Part shown: positions 42,111 through 50,795 of the stretch, one piece after another
Position numbering within the stretch: position 1 is the stretch's first letter
How the letters are laid out: every line of letters starts with the position of its first letter
Origin: an uncultured bacterium
GTDB taxonomy: Bacteria; Bacillota_I; Bacilli_A; RF39; UBA660
Length of the DNA stretch: 64,000 bases
NCBI GenBank assembly: GCA_947646655.1
Contig: CANSHI010000007.1
Span: 1-64,000, forward strand
Direction of reading: 5' to 3'
Notes under the pieces: model-generated
Databases searched by the model: none
Seen by the model: the letters and a program-made list of their open reading frames with translations, nothing else
What the model was told of the DNA's origin: nothing
Translations under genes and position numbers: made by a program

Positions 42111-42154
42111 AAAAACACCCCTTCTATATAAAATATGAAATAAGGGGTGTTTTT
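42111..42154 (-). promoter_or_regulatory. Hairpin that doubles as terminator and RBS lock
   Basis: AAAAACACCCCTT (42111-42123) is perfectly complementary to AAGGGGTGTTTTT (42142-42154), a 13-bp stem with an 18-nt loop. On the minus strand its 3' arm ends in a T-run, so it can terminate transcripts of the metallophosphoesterase gene ending at 42156. The same 3' arm is the AAGGGGTG ribosome binding site of the small gene starting at 42109. Confidence 0.8.
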
Positions 42155-42155
42155 G

Positions 42156-43058
42156 TTAGTTGGTGTAAAGCCTATAAATCGAAATAGATGGTTTGTTAAA
42201 TAATCTGACTTTGTATTTAGAAGTACCTAAACCATTAGAAATATATAAATCCATATTTCCAACTTTTTGATATTCATTGTAATAAGTTTTTGAACCATTG
42301 ATGTTGAATAAATCTTTAAGATATGGAACATTAATTTCACTGTTGTGTGAATGGCCTGCTAGCATCAAAGAGAGATTATATTCTTTTATATTTAATGCTG
42401 TGTCGGGTTCGTGGGCTAAAAGAACTCTGTAAGTAGCCATATGTGAAGTGTCTTCTAAATTATTTGGATAAGAAAAAGTTTTATTATAATCTTGTGTTCC
42501 AGTAAGCAGAGAATCTAAACCATAAAGTACTATTGGTGTTAAACCTTTATAATAAATTAACTCATATGAGTTGGTCAGATCTTTAAAATCAGAAGCATTT
42601 ATTATTTCGTCATATAAAGAGTTGATGGCATCGTCATCACCTCTAACGGCATATTTTCCTATTAAGGGATCGATCTCTTTAAACTTCTCGATAACAACGT
42701 TTTTATCTTCATCACTCAATAAGCTTTGATAGTTTTTGGAAATATCTCCTGTAAAAACTACAATATCGGGATTAAGACCATTTATACTTTTGACAAGTGT
42801 GTCTAAGTCTTCTATTTCAAAAGTAGATCCCAATTCTAAGTCACTGAAATGTACTATGGAAAATCCATCAAAGCTGATCGGGATATTTTCATTTATTATA
42901 TTGTATTCTTTTACTTTGAACCCTGTTGTACCGATATATCTAGCATAAATATAAATAAGTGAAAAAATTAAAAATACTATTAATAAAATAGAGACTAATG
43001 GTCTTTTTCTTTTGGAAGTAATTTCTTCATTAGAATCTTTTTCAGCTTGTAAAGACAT
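42156..43058 (-). CDS. Membrane-anchored metallophosphoesterase-like protein with altered metal ligands
   Basis: A 300-residue protein with an N-terminal span (about 21-42) and a calcineurin-like phosphoesterase domain outside or at the membrane. Visible motifs: FSDLELG where the family has SDxH, FTGDIS (the GD motif), VRGDDD where GNHD is expected, LAHEPD, and LAGHSHN (GHxH). Thus the His of motif 1 and the Asn-His of motif 3 are replaced by Glu and Asp-Asp, while GD and GHSH remain. It may bind different metals or be non-catalytic. The closest family is YkuE-like phosphoesterases. AGGAGG RBS; 14 nt downstream of the CPBP gene. Confidence 0.82.
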   Translation of the reverse strand: MSLQAEKDSNEEITSKRKRPLVSILLIVFLIFSLIYIYARYIGTTGFKVKEYNIINENIPISFDGFSIVHFSDLELGSTFEIEDLDTLVKSINGLNPDIVVFTGDISKNYQSLLSDEDKNVVIEKFKEIDPLIGKYAVRGDDDAINSLYDEIINASDFKDLTNSYELIYYKGLTPIVLYGLDSLLTGTQDYNKTFSYPNNLEDTSHMATYRVLLAHEPDTALNIKEYNLSLMLAGHSHNSEINVPYLKDLFNINGSKTYYNEYQKVGNMDLYISNGLGTSKYKVRLFNKPSISIYRLYTN

Positions 43059-43072
43059 GATTTATTCCTCCT

Positions 43073-43738
43073 TTATATTCCTAAAAATATGATAAGTAAA
43101 GATATGCTGTTATGTAGAGAGTGAGCGATGATACTGGAAGTGACATTTTTAGTATCATAAAATATTAAGCCAAAAGTGAAGCCTAAAATAGAGTATGGTA
43201 TTAAATATAAAAGATAAAGGGGGTTCTCTAGTGATGCGATGACATGCATTAAACCAAACAATATTCCAGTTGTGAGGACAAAGGTTGATTTCTTTTTGAA
43301 CGTATCTTTGAAATTAAGTCTGAAAAGAAGCTCTTCTGTAATAGGAGTGAGTAGAGCAATAGAGAGTATAGCATATACAGGATATTGTTCGATAATATTG
43401 CGATTTGCTTCTTCATTTGGGGCAATATTTTTTAGTATAAAAACATTGATGATGAGATTGACTATCATCATTAATAACAAGCCTATGAACCAGTACTTAA
43501 ATATTATTTTAAGGTTCTTTTTCCAATGTTTTTGAAAATCTTGGAATTGATTTTTAAGTTTATCTTTAAATAATAAGAAAGCAATAAAAACCATAATGAT
43601 ATTTATAATAATCATTAGAATGTTATCTAATACTAAGTTTTTTTTAAGAAAAAAGCTGAATGGTATAATTACTAAAAGATTTGAGCCAAAAAAAGCTAAT
43701 ATTTTTATAATTGGAGTATAAAATTTTTCTGTTTTCAT
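43073..43738 (-). CDS. CPBP-family intramembrane metalloprotease
   Basis: A 221-residue protein with about six to seven spans. CAAX protease/bacteriocin-processing (Abi) motifs are present: TEELLFRLNFK (EExxxR), FGLMHVI (FxxxH) and HSLHNSISL. These residues form the intramembrane active site. Bacterial members act in bacteriocin self-immunity or protein maturation; the substrate is unknown here. RBS AAGGTG. It is the first gene of a leftward group with the phosphoesterase and the small Pro/Tyr-rich protein. A TGATAAAAT extended -10 lies upstream. Confidence 0.88.
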   Translation of the reverse strand: MKTEKFYTPIIKILAFFGSNLLVIIPFSFFLKKNLVLDNILMIIINIIMVFIAFLLFKDKLKNQFQDFQKHWKKNLKIIFKYWFIGLLLMMIVNLIINVFILKNIAPNEEANRNIIEQYPVYAILSIALLTPITEELLFRLNFKDTFKKKSTFVLTTGILFGLMHVIASLENPLYLLYLIPYSILGFTFGLIFYDTKNVTSSIIAHSLHNSISLLIIFLGI

Positions 43739-43892
43739 TTAATGTCACCTTAATAGTTATTTTATCAGATTCAATACTAAATGTCTAACTGTATGAAGGC
43801 AAACTTTATCAATTTACGTCAATAGATTTTTTAGACAAGAACCAATTTTCGGCAATTTATGAAAATTTTTCCTTTAAAAATATTTGACCTTA

Positions 43893-43901
43893 TGCTATAA
43901 T
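43893..43901 (+). promoter_or_regulatory. Extended -10 promoter of the Tad-like locus
   Basis: TGCTATAAT is a perfect extended -10, 23 bp upstream of the first gene at 43924. Confidence 0.65.
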
Positions 43902-43923
43902 TGTTATTAGAGTAGGTGAGACG

Positions 43924-44658
43924 ATGAAAAAAAATATTGGCAATTTGCTATTCGTTGTATGTTTTTTATTCATTGGAATGTCTGTTGTAGATGCTGCTAA
44001 TTATTGCCCTAATGCTACTAAAAAAGAATTGTCTAGGGCTGCCAATTATGTGAAAGCTAATTATGAGGTTATCGATAATAGTGAAGTTAAAGAAATCACA
44101 GTCGATGGCAATACTACAACTTACAAAGTGCCTAATTTTGCTTTTGAAATATCAATTTATAATTTAACTGAAAATTTATATGCTGAGATTAGTACGACCA
44201 AAAATGGTGAAGAAAGACGAGTTTATAATAGTGATGTAACAGATGGTGTTTATTCTTTTATCGATAATAATGCAGGGGATATATATAACTATAATATTAC
44301 TATAAAGTCGGACGGAGAATGTGCTGGACTTTCATTAAAAACTATAAAATTTACTAAACCTAGATATAATGCTTATAGTGAATTTGCTTATTGTCAAAAT
44401 AGTTCGAGTTACTACTGTCAGAAATTTATTGGAACAGAGATCAATATAAAAAGTACAAATGAGTTTTTAAATAAGATACAGGTGAATAATGAAAAAAACG
44501 ATCCTGATGTTAAGAATGATGAATCAATAATCAATGTAATACAAAAAAACTGGAAGATTTATTTATTTATATTTTTAGGCGTTTTATTTGTAGCAGGTGT
44601 TGCAATAATTATATTTATCATTTTAAAACGTAGAAAGAATAAGGAGTGGAAGTTATGA
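43924..44658 (+). CDS. Exported protein with C-terminal membrane anchor, Tad-like locus
   Basis: A 244-residue protein. A cleavable signal (MKKNIGNLLFVVCFLFIGMSVVDA) is followed by an extracellular beta-rich domain with scattered Cys (YCPNAT, GECAGLSL, FAYCQ and YYCQKF). A C-terminal span (WKIYLFIFLGVLFVAGVAIIIFIIL) and a basic stop-transfer tail follow. The orientation is type I with the domain outside. The next gene has the same plan and a recognisably similar domain (a single Cys then a Lys-strand and C near the end). The two probably work as a pair at the base of the pilus. Not recognised as a named family. Confidence 0.6.
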   Translation: MKKNIGNLLFVVCFLFIGMSVVDAANYCPNATKKELSRAANYVKANYEVIDNSEVKEITVDGNTTTYKVPNFAFEISIYNLTENLYAEISTTKNGEERRVYNSDVTDGVYSFIDNNAGDIYNYNITIKSDGECAGLSLKTIKFTKPRYNAYSEFAYCQNSSSYYCQKFIGTEINIKSTNEFLNKIQVNNEKNDPDVKNDESIINVIQKNWKIYLFIFLGVLFVAGVAIIIFIILKRRKNKEWKL

Positions 44659-45227
44659 AAAAAGTAATTTTGGCTCTAATTATATTTGTTATTAGTTTTG
44701 GTATGAACGTTTACGCTGAGGAATGTCGCGATTGGGAAATTGAAGAAGCAAACGAGGCTTTAAAAGATTTAACTTTTGATATTCAATATGCCGATGACTT
44801 TAAAGATATGAATGGCGATCCAGCAACTGGCTTTTTTAAAGTGTTTTTTCCTAATTTGCCTGAAGCTTATTATATAATTGTCGATACGAATCGAGGAGAT
44901 TATACAATCAATAATTCTTCTGAATTAGTTTATTCGACAGGTGGCGTTATTAAGGTTCAAGTCTTATCTAAAAATTGTGATACAGTTTTGAAATCTTTTG
45001 AAGCTAAAGTACCTTTTTACAAACAATATTGTACTTTAAATTCAAATTGCGATAAAGATATTTGGTTCGATGGAACTTTTGAAAATACTGCAGCTAATGT
45101 CGAACAAGAAAATAAAAAGAGCACTAGTTTTGTTTTAATAATACTATTGGTTATTTTAATAATTATTTTATCCATAGCTATTATTTTAATAATTAGAAAG
45201 AGGAGATATGATGCGCAAGATTTTTAA
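44655..45227 (+). CDS. Second exported, C-terminally anchored protein of the Tad-like locus
   Basis: AAGGAG lies 8 nt upstream of the ATG at 44655, which overlaps the previous stop (ATGA). About 190 residues. Signal peptide (VILALIIFVISFGMNVYA), a mature start at EECRDWEIEEAN, a beta-rich domain with paired cysteines (KNCDTV, YCTLNSNCDKD), a C-terminal span (FVLIILLVILIIILSIAIILII) and RKRR. It is a paralogue in layout of the preceding gene. Its 3' end overlaps the next gene by 20 bp. Confidence 0.6.
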   Translation: MKKVILALIIFVISFGMNVYAEECRDWEIEEANEALKDLTFDIQYADDFKDMNGDPATGFFKVFFPNLPEAYYIIVDTNRGDYTINNSSELVYSTGGVIKVQVLSKNCDTVLKSFEAKVPFYKQYCTLNSNCDKDIWFDGTFENTAANVEQENKKSTSFVLIILLVILIIILSIAIILIIRKRRYDAQDF

Positions 45228-48200
45228 GCATTTTATTTTAGTTTTTTTGCTTTTTAAGTGTCTAGATGTCGTAGCGGTTAGTTACACTACTTGTGAACCT
45301 GGTGAACTTGAAAGGTTAGACAGTAACTATTTGCCACCTAAGGTTGGAAATGTATACGCTAGATCTGGTATGGCTTCTCGTCTCAAATATGATATCACTC
45401 ATATGACAATTAAAGATAATAGATTATATTTGGTCGGGTGGGCTTTTAAGCCAAATATTCCACAAACCTTAGGTTCAAATGCGACTGTTGAGTTTCAGTT
45501 GGTACCTGAAGGCGAACAGCCAGGTAGTGCAAATTCAATTAAATTTGATATAAAATATGCTGGGGCTGGTAATGGTCACAATTCGTTTACAGATATTGGA
45601 AATCCAAAATATTACGATCTTACATATTGGAACTGTTGGCATGGTGGTTATACTTGCCATGAAGAGAATACAGTTAGGCTATTAGGAGGTTTTTCTGCTT
45701 CAGTAGATTTAAATAGTATAAAACCTAAAAATGGTAAGAAAACTACATATTCTGTTAAAATGAAACATTCTTTAAATTCTGGATGGGTAGATATTGCTGT
45801 TGCTAATAAGCATGTAGACAATGAAGTAAAAAGTCAAAAGGTTTTTGACCTTGAAAACAATAAAATTACATTTAATTCTAATTTTGAAAAATCTGTTAGA
45901 ACTGATGTAGGACAAGGAAGAGTAATGGGGGAAAGTGGATTTTACTGTGATTCAATATTTGCTTGGCTAAAAAAAGATGGCAGATTTAGTGGTGGTAATT
46001 GGAAACCTAATGAGACTTACTACAGAAATGACCATATATTGACAATAAATGATTCAGCGTTCGTTACTTCTTGTAGAGGTGGAACGACAGGTTATAATGG
46101 TGGAGCCGCCACATGTAGTTCTAATAGAAAAAGTGGACCTGGTGCTATAGAAATGTATCCTGTTAATGTTTCATCCAAAGGAGGTTCCTTTGATGATTAT
46201 GGAACTGGTGCTAGTACATATGGTGTTGAAAATAAAGTGGCGTATATTCCTGCATTATGGGTTGATTTTACTGGTAGAATGACTTTGAGTATAGAGCCTA
46301 GTGATCCTCCTAAAGAAGAAGAACCTGGAGATCCTTTTACAACTGATCCAAATAGATGTGTCGGTAAAGATGTTTATTCAGTTTATTATTTATTGCAACA
46401 TGAAATAATACGAAGTTCAGTTCGCATGACAAAAGCTGAAACAGAGTCTCTTAATTTGATTGCAGACCAAAAGATTTTGGAGACAGTGACTGGCGACCCA
46501 AATAAAGGTTTTGAGTGGATTGAAACTCAAGGAGAAGGTATTGTTACAGTTGTTAATAAAGCGACTAAAGAGTCAGAAATGAGTTTAGAAGAGTTTTGGA
46601 AAAGACGTAACAGAGGACCATATGATGAAAATTTAATGTATGGTGAAGATAAAAAGGATGGTAAGGGCAAAAATTACTATGTTAAACATGCCTATTATAA
46701 AAATGATTATGGAATATGGAGACATTCTCAAACTGGCTGTGAAGTAAAGATTTCTAAGGGAACTGCAGCAGTTCCACAAGAATTTGAATTTGTGGACAAG
46801 AATTGTCCAAAGTCAAACAAATCTGAATCAGGCAGTAATGATTCTAAAAGTACTAATGTCAATATGGAAGGGTTTGATGCTTTTAAAAAAGTGGCAGTGT
46901 CTCTTAAAAATGCTGTGATAGATACTCAAGAAGGCAATAAACAGCATACTAAAAATAATGGTTTAGTTATAAAAAGATATTATGATGCGGACAAAAAATA
47001 TTTAATAGCTGACCCAAGTGTAAATGCTGTTGCGGATACAGGTCCTCGACTTCAGCAACCTCTAGTTTATAGATGGGACATCTGTTTAAAGGATGACGGT
47101 GAGCCTGAACCTGAGAAGCCTGATTGTAGTGATGCTGTAAATTCTGCTAGTTGTGTGGAAGGAGAAGAAGGTACAGGTGGTTACTTTAATGAAAGTGATG
47201 ATTTAAAAACTTGTACTTTGTCTAAAAATGTCGATTCAGGATTCTTGATAGTGGAGAATGATTATTGCACAGTAGGTTGTAAAGATGATATAAGTGCATT
47301 ACTACCATCTTATAAATATGCTAAAGCAGGACAATTCTTTATACTCGATAATAATATTCCAACCGTCACTGGAAAGAGAACTTGTGTAACTAATAAAATA
47401 GATTACGATAAATATGATCAAGATTTAAAAACTTTGGGCGATAAAATGATTTCTGAATATAATACTTCTAAAGATTATGAAGAAAGGGCAAATGATTTTG
47501 CTCCTGATAAAGTTCAAATAGAGGAGCACAAGGAAACTAAAACTTTGAACACATGCTGTGGAGGAAACTGTTTAGGCGATAGTGAAGCATATGCAATTTA
47601 TGTAAAAAATAATAGTGACTATCAAAGTTTATCTGACTTGAAAGGAAAAGTTATTGCGACATTTATACACGATGTTTCATTGTCTCAATATATAAATGGT
47701 GATATTAAGGGTCAGTACGATTTAGATTTTTATGTAAATAAAAAAGGAATAATTATAGATAATGACGTAAATGAAATTCAAAAACTTTTTGATAACGATG
47801 AAATAGATGCTGTTTTAATAAAAATTGGTGCAGCTAGTGGCTTAAGAGATGTAAGAGTTATAGATGGAAGCGGATCTAAAGTAGAAACAATTGAGTATAC
47901 TTATAAGAAATGGAAAGTTCCTGCGAGAACTAAGAGAAGACCTAATAGTAATGTTAATCCGAGCGATTTTGCTGAGAAAACAGGTGATTATGGTGGCGTT
48001 AGTGATGTAAGTTGTCAAAATGGTACTGTTGTTGAAACAGAATTAGGTAAAGATTCTTTTGAAGATGAGAAAAAGAAAATGGAAGCAGCTGCTAAAAGTG
48101 CAAGAAATAATTATTTGAATGCTTTAAGAGAATATAAAGACGTAATTACAAACTTTAATAAATGTTTTTCGTGGACGGATAAAGCACCGACAGTTAGAAA

Positions 48201-49446
48201 TATTGGGGAAGATAATTACTCGATCGAAAGTGCCAAAAGTGGAGAAAATTTTGAATATCAATTTAATCCTAAAGTAACTTTTAGCTATGAAGATGAAGAT
48301 TCATATGTTTTCGGTAACATGCCTTTCGATTATAAATCTCAAAAATTGAATATTCTAAGTACTGATGATCCTGAGCCTAAACGTTATTATTGGGATAGAA
48401 CAACTGATATAGATGAAAAGTATAGTAAAGATACTAATGAAGAAAAAAGTGGTTATAACGATATCGGATTTAGTTTGAGTAAAAGGAACTATTTAAATTG
48501 TTATGGTAAAGACACTTGTACAGTAGATTCGACTATAGAAGGTGATTTTTACAATAATACAGCTTATATTAAGCGTGAGGAAGAAATAACATATACATAT
48601 CATTTACCTCAAATATATACTTTGATACCATCGGGTAAACTGAGTGGAAGTGATTTAAAGCCAAACATTCCACTTCCTAAAGAGGCTGTGCCAGTAAATA
48701 TAAATACTAATGCTGGACTTTACGATTATTATATTTCAGTTAAAGAAATTTCGGACAAAATTAGAAAAGAAAAATCTTTGACTAAAGAGACAGATCAATT
48801 TGAAAAAAGATATGACGAATCAGGTGCTTTAGGTAATTATGAAGGAGTTAATGAAGTAGAAGAAGGCTATATGTGCCATTATAAAGTTGAAAATGAAATA
48901 TATACTCCACCTGGTGATCCAAATAAGTTAGGTGAAATCAATTTCTTCTATAGACCTGTAGATACATATGATATTAGTCACCCTAATAATTATCCTTTGG
49001 GTCCTAACTGGAGTGATGCTCGAGGACAAGAAGTGCAACAGCGAATTAAAAAGGATGCCGAAGATTATCAAGAGTTAATAAAAGAAGAAAATAAAGGACG
49101 ATTTACATTTAGATTGACACCGACTGTAATGAAGCAAATACGGTATTATAATGGAGAACAGTCTATTAAAGAAGAAAATTCATTTGCAGATTTTAACTTA
49201 TCGTGTTATGATAAAGGAGATGCTAAAGGGTATCACTGTTATAGTCCATTCTTGTCTTGTCTAGCTAGTAGTGGGCAAAACAAGGAAGGAAGCGAGCAAA
49301 CAAAAGTTGCTTCTTGTGAAACGATATTCAAAAACACTTTAAATAATCACGAAACGAAGTATGGATATAGTGATCTAAAAAGAAATCGTGAGTATTTGAT
49401 CGAAAAGCAAGAAAAGCTAGATCGTCAAGAGGAGGTAGCGGAGTAA
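45208..49446 (+). CDS. Giant exported protein of the Tad-like locus
   Basis: A 1412-residue protein with a signal peptide (IFKHFILVFLLFKCLDVVAVSYTTC) and many cysteines. The N-terminal 370 residues are beta-rich (YLVGWAFKPNI, SFTDIGNPKYYDL). Near residues 790-895 lies a segment like half of a solute-binding domain: YQSLSDLKGKVIATFIHD, then IQKLFDNDEIDAVLI. A helical part (KKKMEAAAKSARNNYLNALREYKDV) and a Cys-containing C-terminal domain follow. No C-terminal span. It is co-expressed with pilus assembly genes and may be a tip adhesin or secreted effector; this is inferred from position only. RBS AGAGGAG; an ATG one codon later is possible. Confidence 0.6.
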   Translation: MMRKIFKHFILVFLLFKCLDVVAVSYTTCEPGELERLDSNYLPPKVGNVYARSGMASRLKYDITHMTIKDNRLYLVGWAFKPNIPQTLGSNATVEFQLVPEGEQPGSANSIKFDIKYAGAGNGHNSFTDIGNPKYYDLTYWNCWHGGYTCHEENTVRLLGGFSASVDLNSIKPKNGKKTTYSVKMKHSLNSGWVDIAVANKHVDNEVKSQKVFDLENNKITFNSNFEKSVRTDVGQGRVMGESGFYCDSIFAWLKKDGRFSGGNWKPNETYYRNDHILTINDSAFVTSCRGGTTGYNGGAATCSSNRKSGPGAIEMYPVNVSSKGGSFDDYGTGASTYGVENKVAYIPALWVDFTGRMTLSIEPSDPPKEEEPGDPFTTDPNRCVGKDVYSVYYLLQHEIIRSSVRMTKAETESLNLIADQKILETVTGDPNKGFEWIETQGEGIVTVVNKATKESEMSLEEFWKRRNRGPYDENLMYGEDKKDGKGKNYYVKHAYYKNDYGIWRHSQTGCEVKISKGTAAVPQEFEFVDKNCPKSNKSESGSNDSKSTNVNMEGFDAFKKVAVSLKNAVIDTQEGNKQHTKNNGLVIKRYYDADKKYLIADPSVNAVADTGPRLQQPLVYRWDICLKDDGEPEPEKPDCSDAVNSASCVEGEEGTGGYFNESDDLKTCTLSKNVDSGFLIVENDYCTVGCKDDISALLPSYKYAKAGQFFILDNNIPTVTGKRTCVTNKIDYDKYDQDLKTLGDKMISEYNTSKDYEERANDFAPDKVQIEEHKETKTLNTCCGGNCLGDSEAYAIYVKNNSDYQSLSDLKGKVIATFIHDVSLSQYINGDIKGQYDLDFYVNKKGIIIDNDVNEIQKLFDNDEIDAVLIKIGAASGLRDVRVIDGSGSKVETIEYTYKKWKVPARTKRRPNSNVNPSDFAEKTGDYGGVSDVSCQNGTVVETELGKDSFEDEKKKMEAAAKSARNNYLNALREYKDVITNFNKCFSWTDKAPTVRNIGEDNYSIESAKSGENFEYQFNPKVTFSYEDEDSYVFGNMPFDYKSQKLNILSTDDPEPKRYYWDRTTDIDEKYSKDTNEEKSGYNDIGFSLSKRNYLNCYGKDTCTVDSTIEGDFYNNTAYIKREEEITYTYHLPQIYTLIPSGKLSGSDLKPNIPLPKEAVPVNINTNAGLYDYYISVKEISDKIRKEKSLTKETDQFEKRYDESGALGNYEGVNEVEEGYMCHYKVENEIYTPPGDPNKLGEINFFYRPVDTYDISHPNNYPLGPNWSDARGQEVQQRIKKDAEDYQELIKEENKGRFTFRLTPTVMKQIRYYNGEQSIKEENSFADFNLSCYDKGDAKGYHCYSPFLSCLASSGQNKEGSEQTKVASCETIFKNTLNNHETKYGYSDLKRNREYLIEKQEKLDRQEEVAE

Positions 49447-49447
49447 T

Positions 49448-49885
49448 ATGAAAGAGAGTGTTTGGGCTTGGTGGTTTATGGTACTAGGCCTAATAATGAT
49501 CGCAGTTATCATGTTAGTTACTGATATGACGACGACGAGTGAACAAAACTATTACATGCTTAAGGAGATTACTGAAGCTTCTATGATAGAATCTGTCGAC
49601 TATGCCTATTATAGAAGATATGGTGATCTTCGCATTATTAGTGAAAAATTTATGGAAAACTTTCTTCGAAGATATTCGGAGGTAGTTACGATAAATAAGA
49701 CTTACGATATATCATTTTATGATATATTCGAAGCACCACCCAAAGTAACTGTGGAGGTTTCGACGAAATCATCGCAGATTATTATAGATAGTGATTATTC
49801 ATTTGACATCACTGATAGAATAGATGCTATTTTAGAGATGTATAATGATGAAGACCCAAAAGAGTTTATCAAGAAGGAGGAATAA
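49448..49885 (+). CDS. TadE-like/pilin-like protein
   Basis: A 145-residue protein starting MKESVWAWWFMVLGLIMIAVIMLV: a very short charged leader with Glu3, then one long hydrophobic helix, then a soluble domain of about 115 residues. This is the architecture of TadE/TadF and minor pseudopilins. The MK-E-x start recurs in three further genes of this locus. It starts 2 nt after the giant gene and 4 nt before the CpaB-like gene. Assignment as a minor pilin is by architecture and context. Confidence 0.6.
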   Translation: MKESVWAWWFMVLGLIMIAVIMLVTDMTTTSEQNYYMLKEITEASMIESVDYAYYRRYGDLRIISEKFMENFLRRYSEVVTINKTYDISFYDIFEAPPKVTVEVSTKSSQIIIDSDYSFDITDRIDAILEMYNDEDPKEFIKKEE

Positions 49886-49888
49886 ATA

Positions 49889-50782
49889 ATGGGTAATTTA
49901 GGAACAACATTTAAAAGATTTATTGGAAACAAAAATACTGTAACACTTATTTTAATAATCGTAGGAGTTGCTGTATTGTATGGATTTTATAACTGGAGGG
50001 TTAAGAGTGCAGTTACTACTGCATATGTCTGTTATGCCACTCAAGCCATACCTGCTAGAACACAAATAACTGAGGATATGGTTTCTCAAGTTAAAGTTTT
50101 ATCTTCACAAGTAACTTCAAATATGGTTACTAGCTGTGAAAATGTAAAGGGTAAGTATGTAAGTTATGCAACTGAAATACAACCTAATAGCTACTTTTAT
50201 GAAGGATCTCTAATGACTAAAGAAGAGATGCCAAATTCTGCTTTTGAGAATATTCCAGATGGATATAATATATTCAATTTAGCAGTAACATTTGAGAGTA
50301 CTTATGCAAACTCAATTTTCCCTGATCAATATATAGATTTATATTTAAGAACTACTGATGAAAATGGAGTATTAGTATATGGTAAATTTATTCAAAGTAT
50401 AAAAGTATTAGGCGTTAAAGATGCTGAAGGTAAAAATGTTTTTGAAACAACTATAGAAGTTAGAGAACCTTCACAACTTTTATTCGCAGTACCAGAAGAT
50501 TTATATTTACTACTTAAAAAAGCAGCTTATTTAGGTATGGAAATAGTTACTGTACCAAAAAATAATAACTATACAGCAGAAGCTGGAGAAACATTGAAGA
50601 GTAGTGAATGGTTAGTTGAATTAATTGAAAATCAAACTGCTGAAATACCTGATGAATGTATTGAAAATAATACTGGCGTTGCAGAATGTCGTTTAGCAGA
50701 TGATAGACAAGACATAAATAACAACGGTCAAAATAATAACAATAACAATAATACTGATAACAATAATCAAACAAACGAATAG
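49889..50782 (+). CDS. CpaB/RcpC-like pilus assembly protein (SAF domain)
   Basis: A 297-residue protein with an N-terminal span (about 19-32), then a SAF domain: YATQAIPARTQITEDMVSQ and YEGSLMT. A beta-rich region with DLYLRTTDENG and IKVLGVKD is typical of CpaB/RcpC, which line the pilus channel. It ends in an Asn-rich low-complexity tail (NNGQNNNNNNNTDNNNQTN) of about 25 residues, unusual for the family. AAGGAGG RBS. CpaB genes normally precede the ATPase gene in Tad loci, as here. Confidence 0.82.
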   Translation: MGNLGTTFKRFIGNKNTVTLILIIVGVAVLYGFYNWRVKSAVTTAYVCYATQAIPARTQITEDMVSQVKVLSSQVTSNMVTSCENVKGKYVSYATEIQPNSYFYEGSLMTKEEMPNSAFENIPDGYNIFNLAVTFESTYANSIFPDQYIDLYLRTTDENGVLVYGKFIQSIKVLGVKDAEGKNVFETTIEVREPSQLLFAVPEDLYLLLKKAAYLGMEIVTVPKNNNYTAEAGETLKSSEWLVELIENQTAEIPDECIENNTGVAECRLADDRQDINNNGQNNNNNNNTDNNNQTNE

Positions 50783-50795
50783 GAAGGTGATATAA

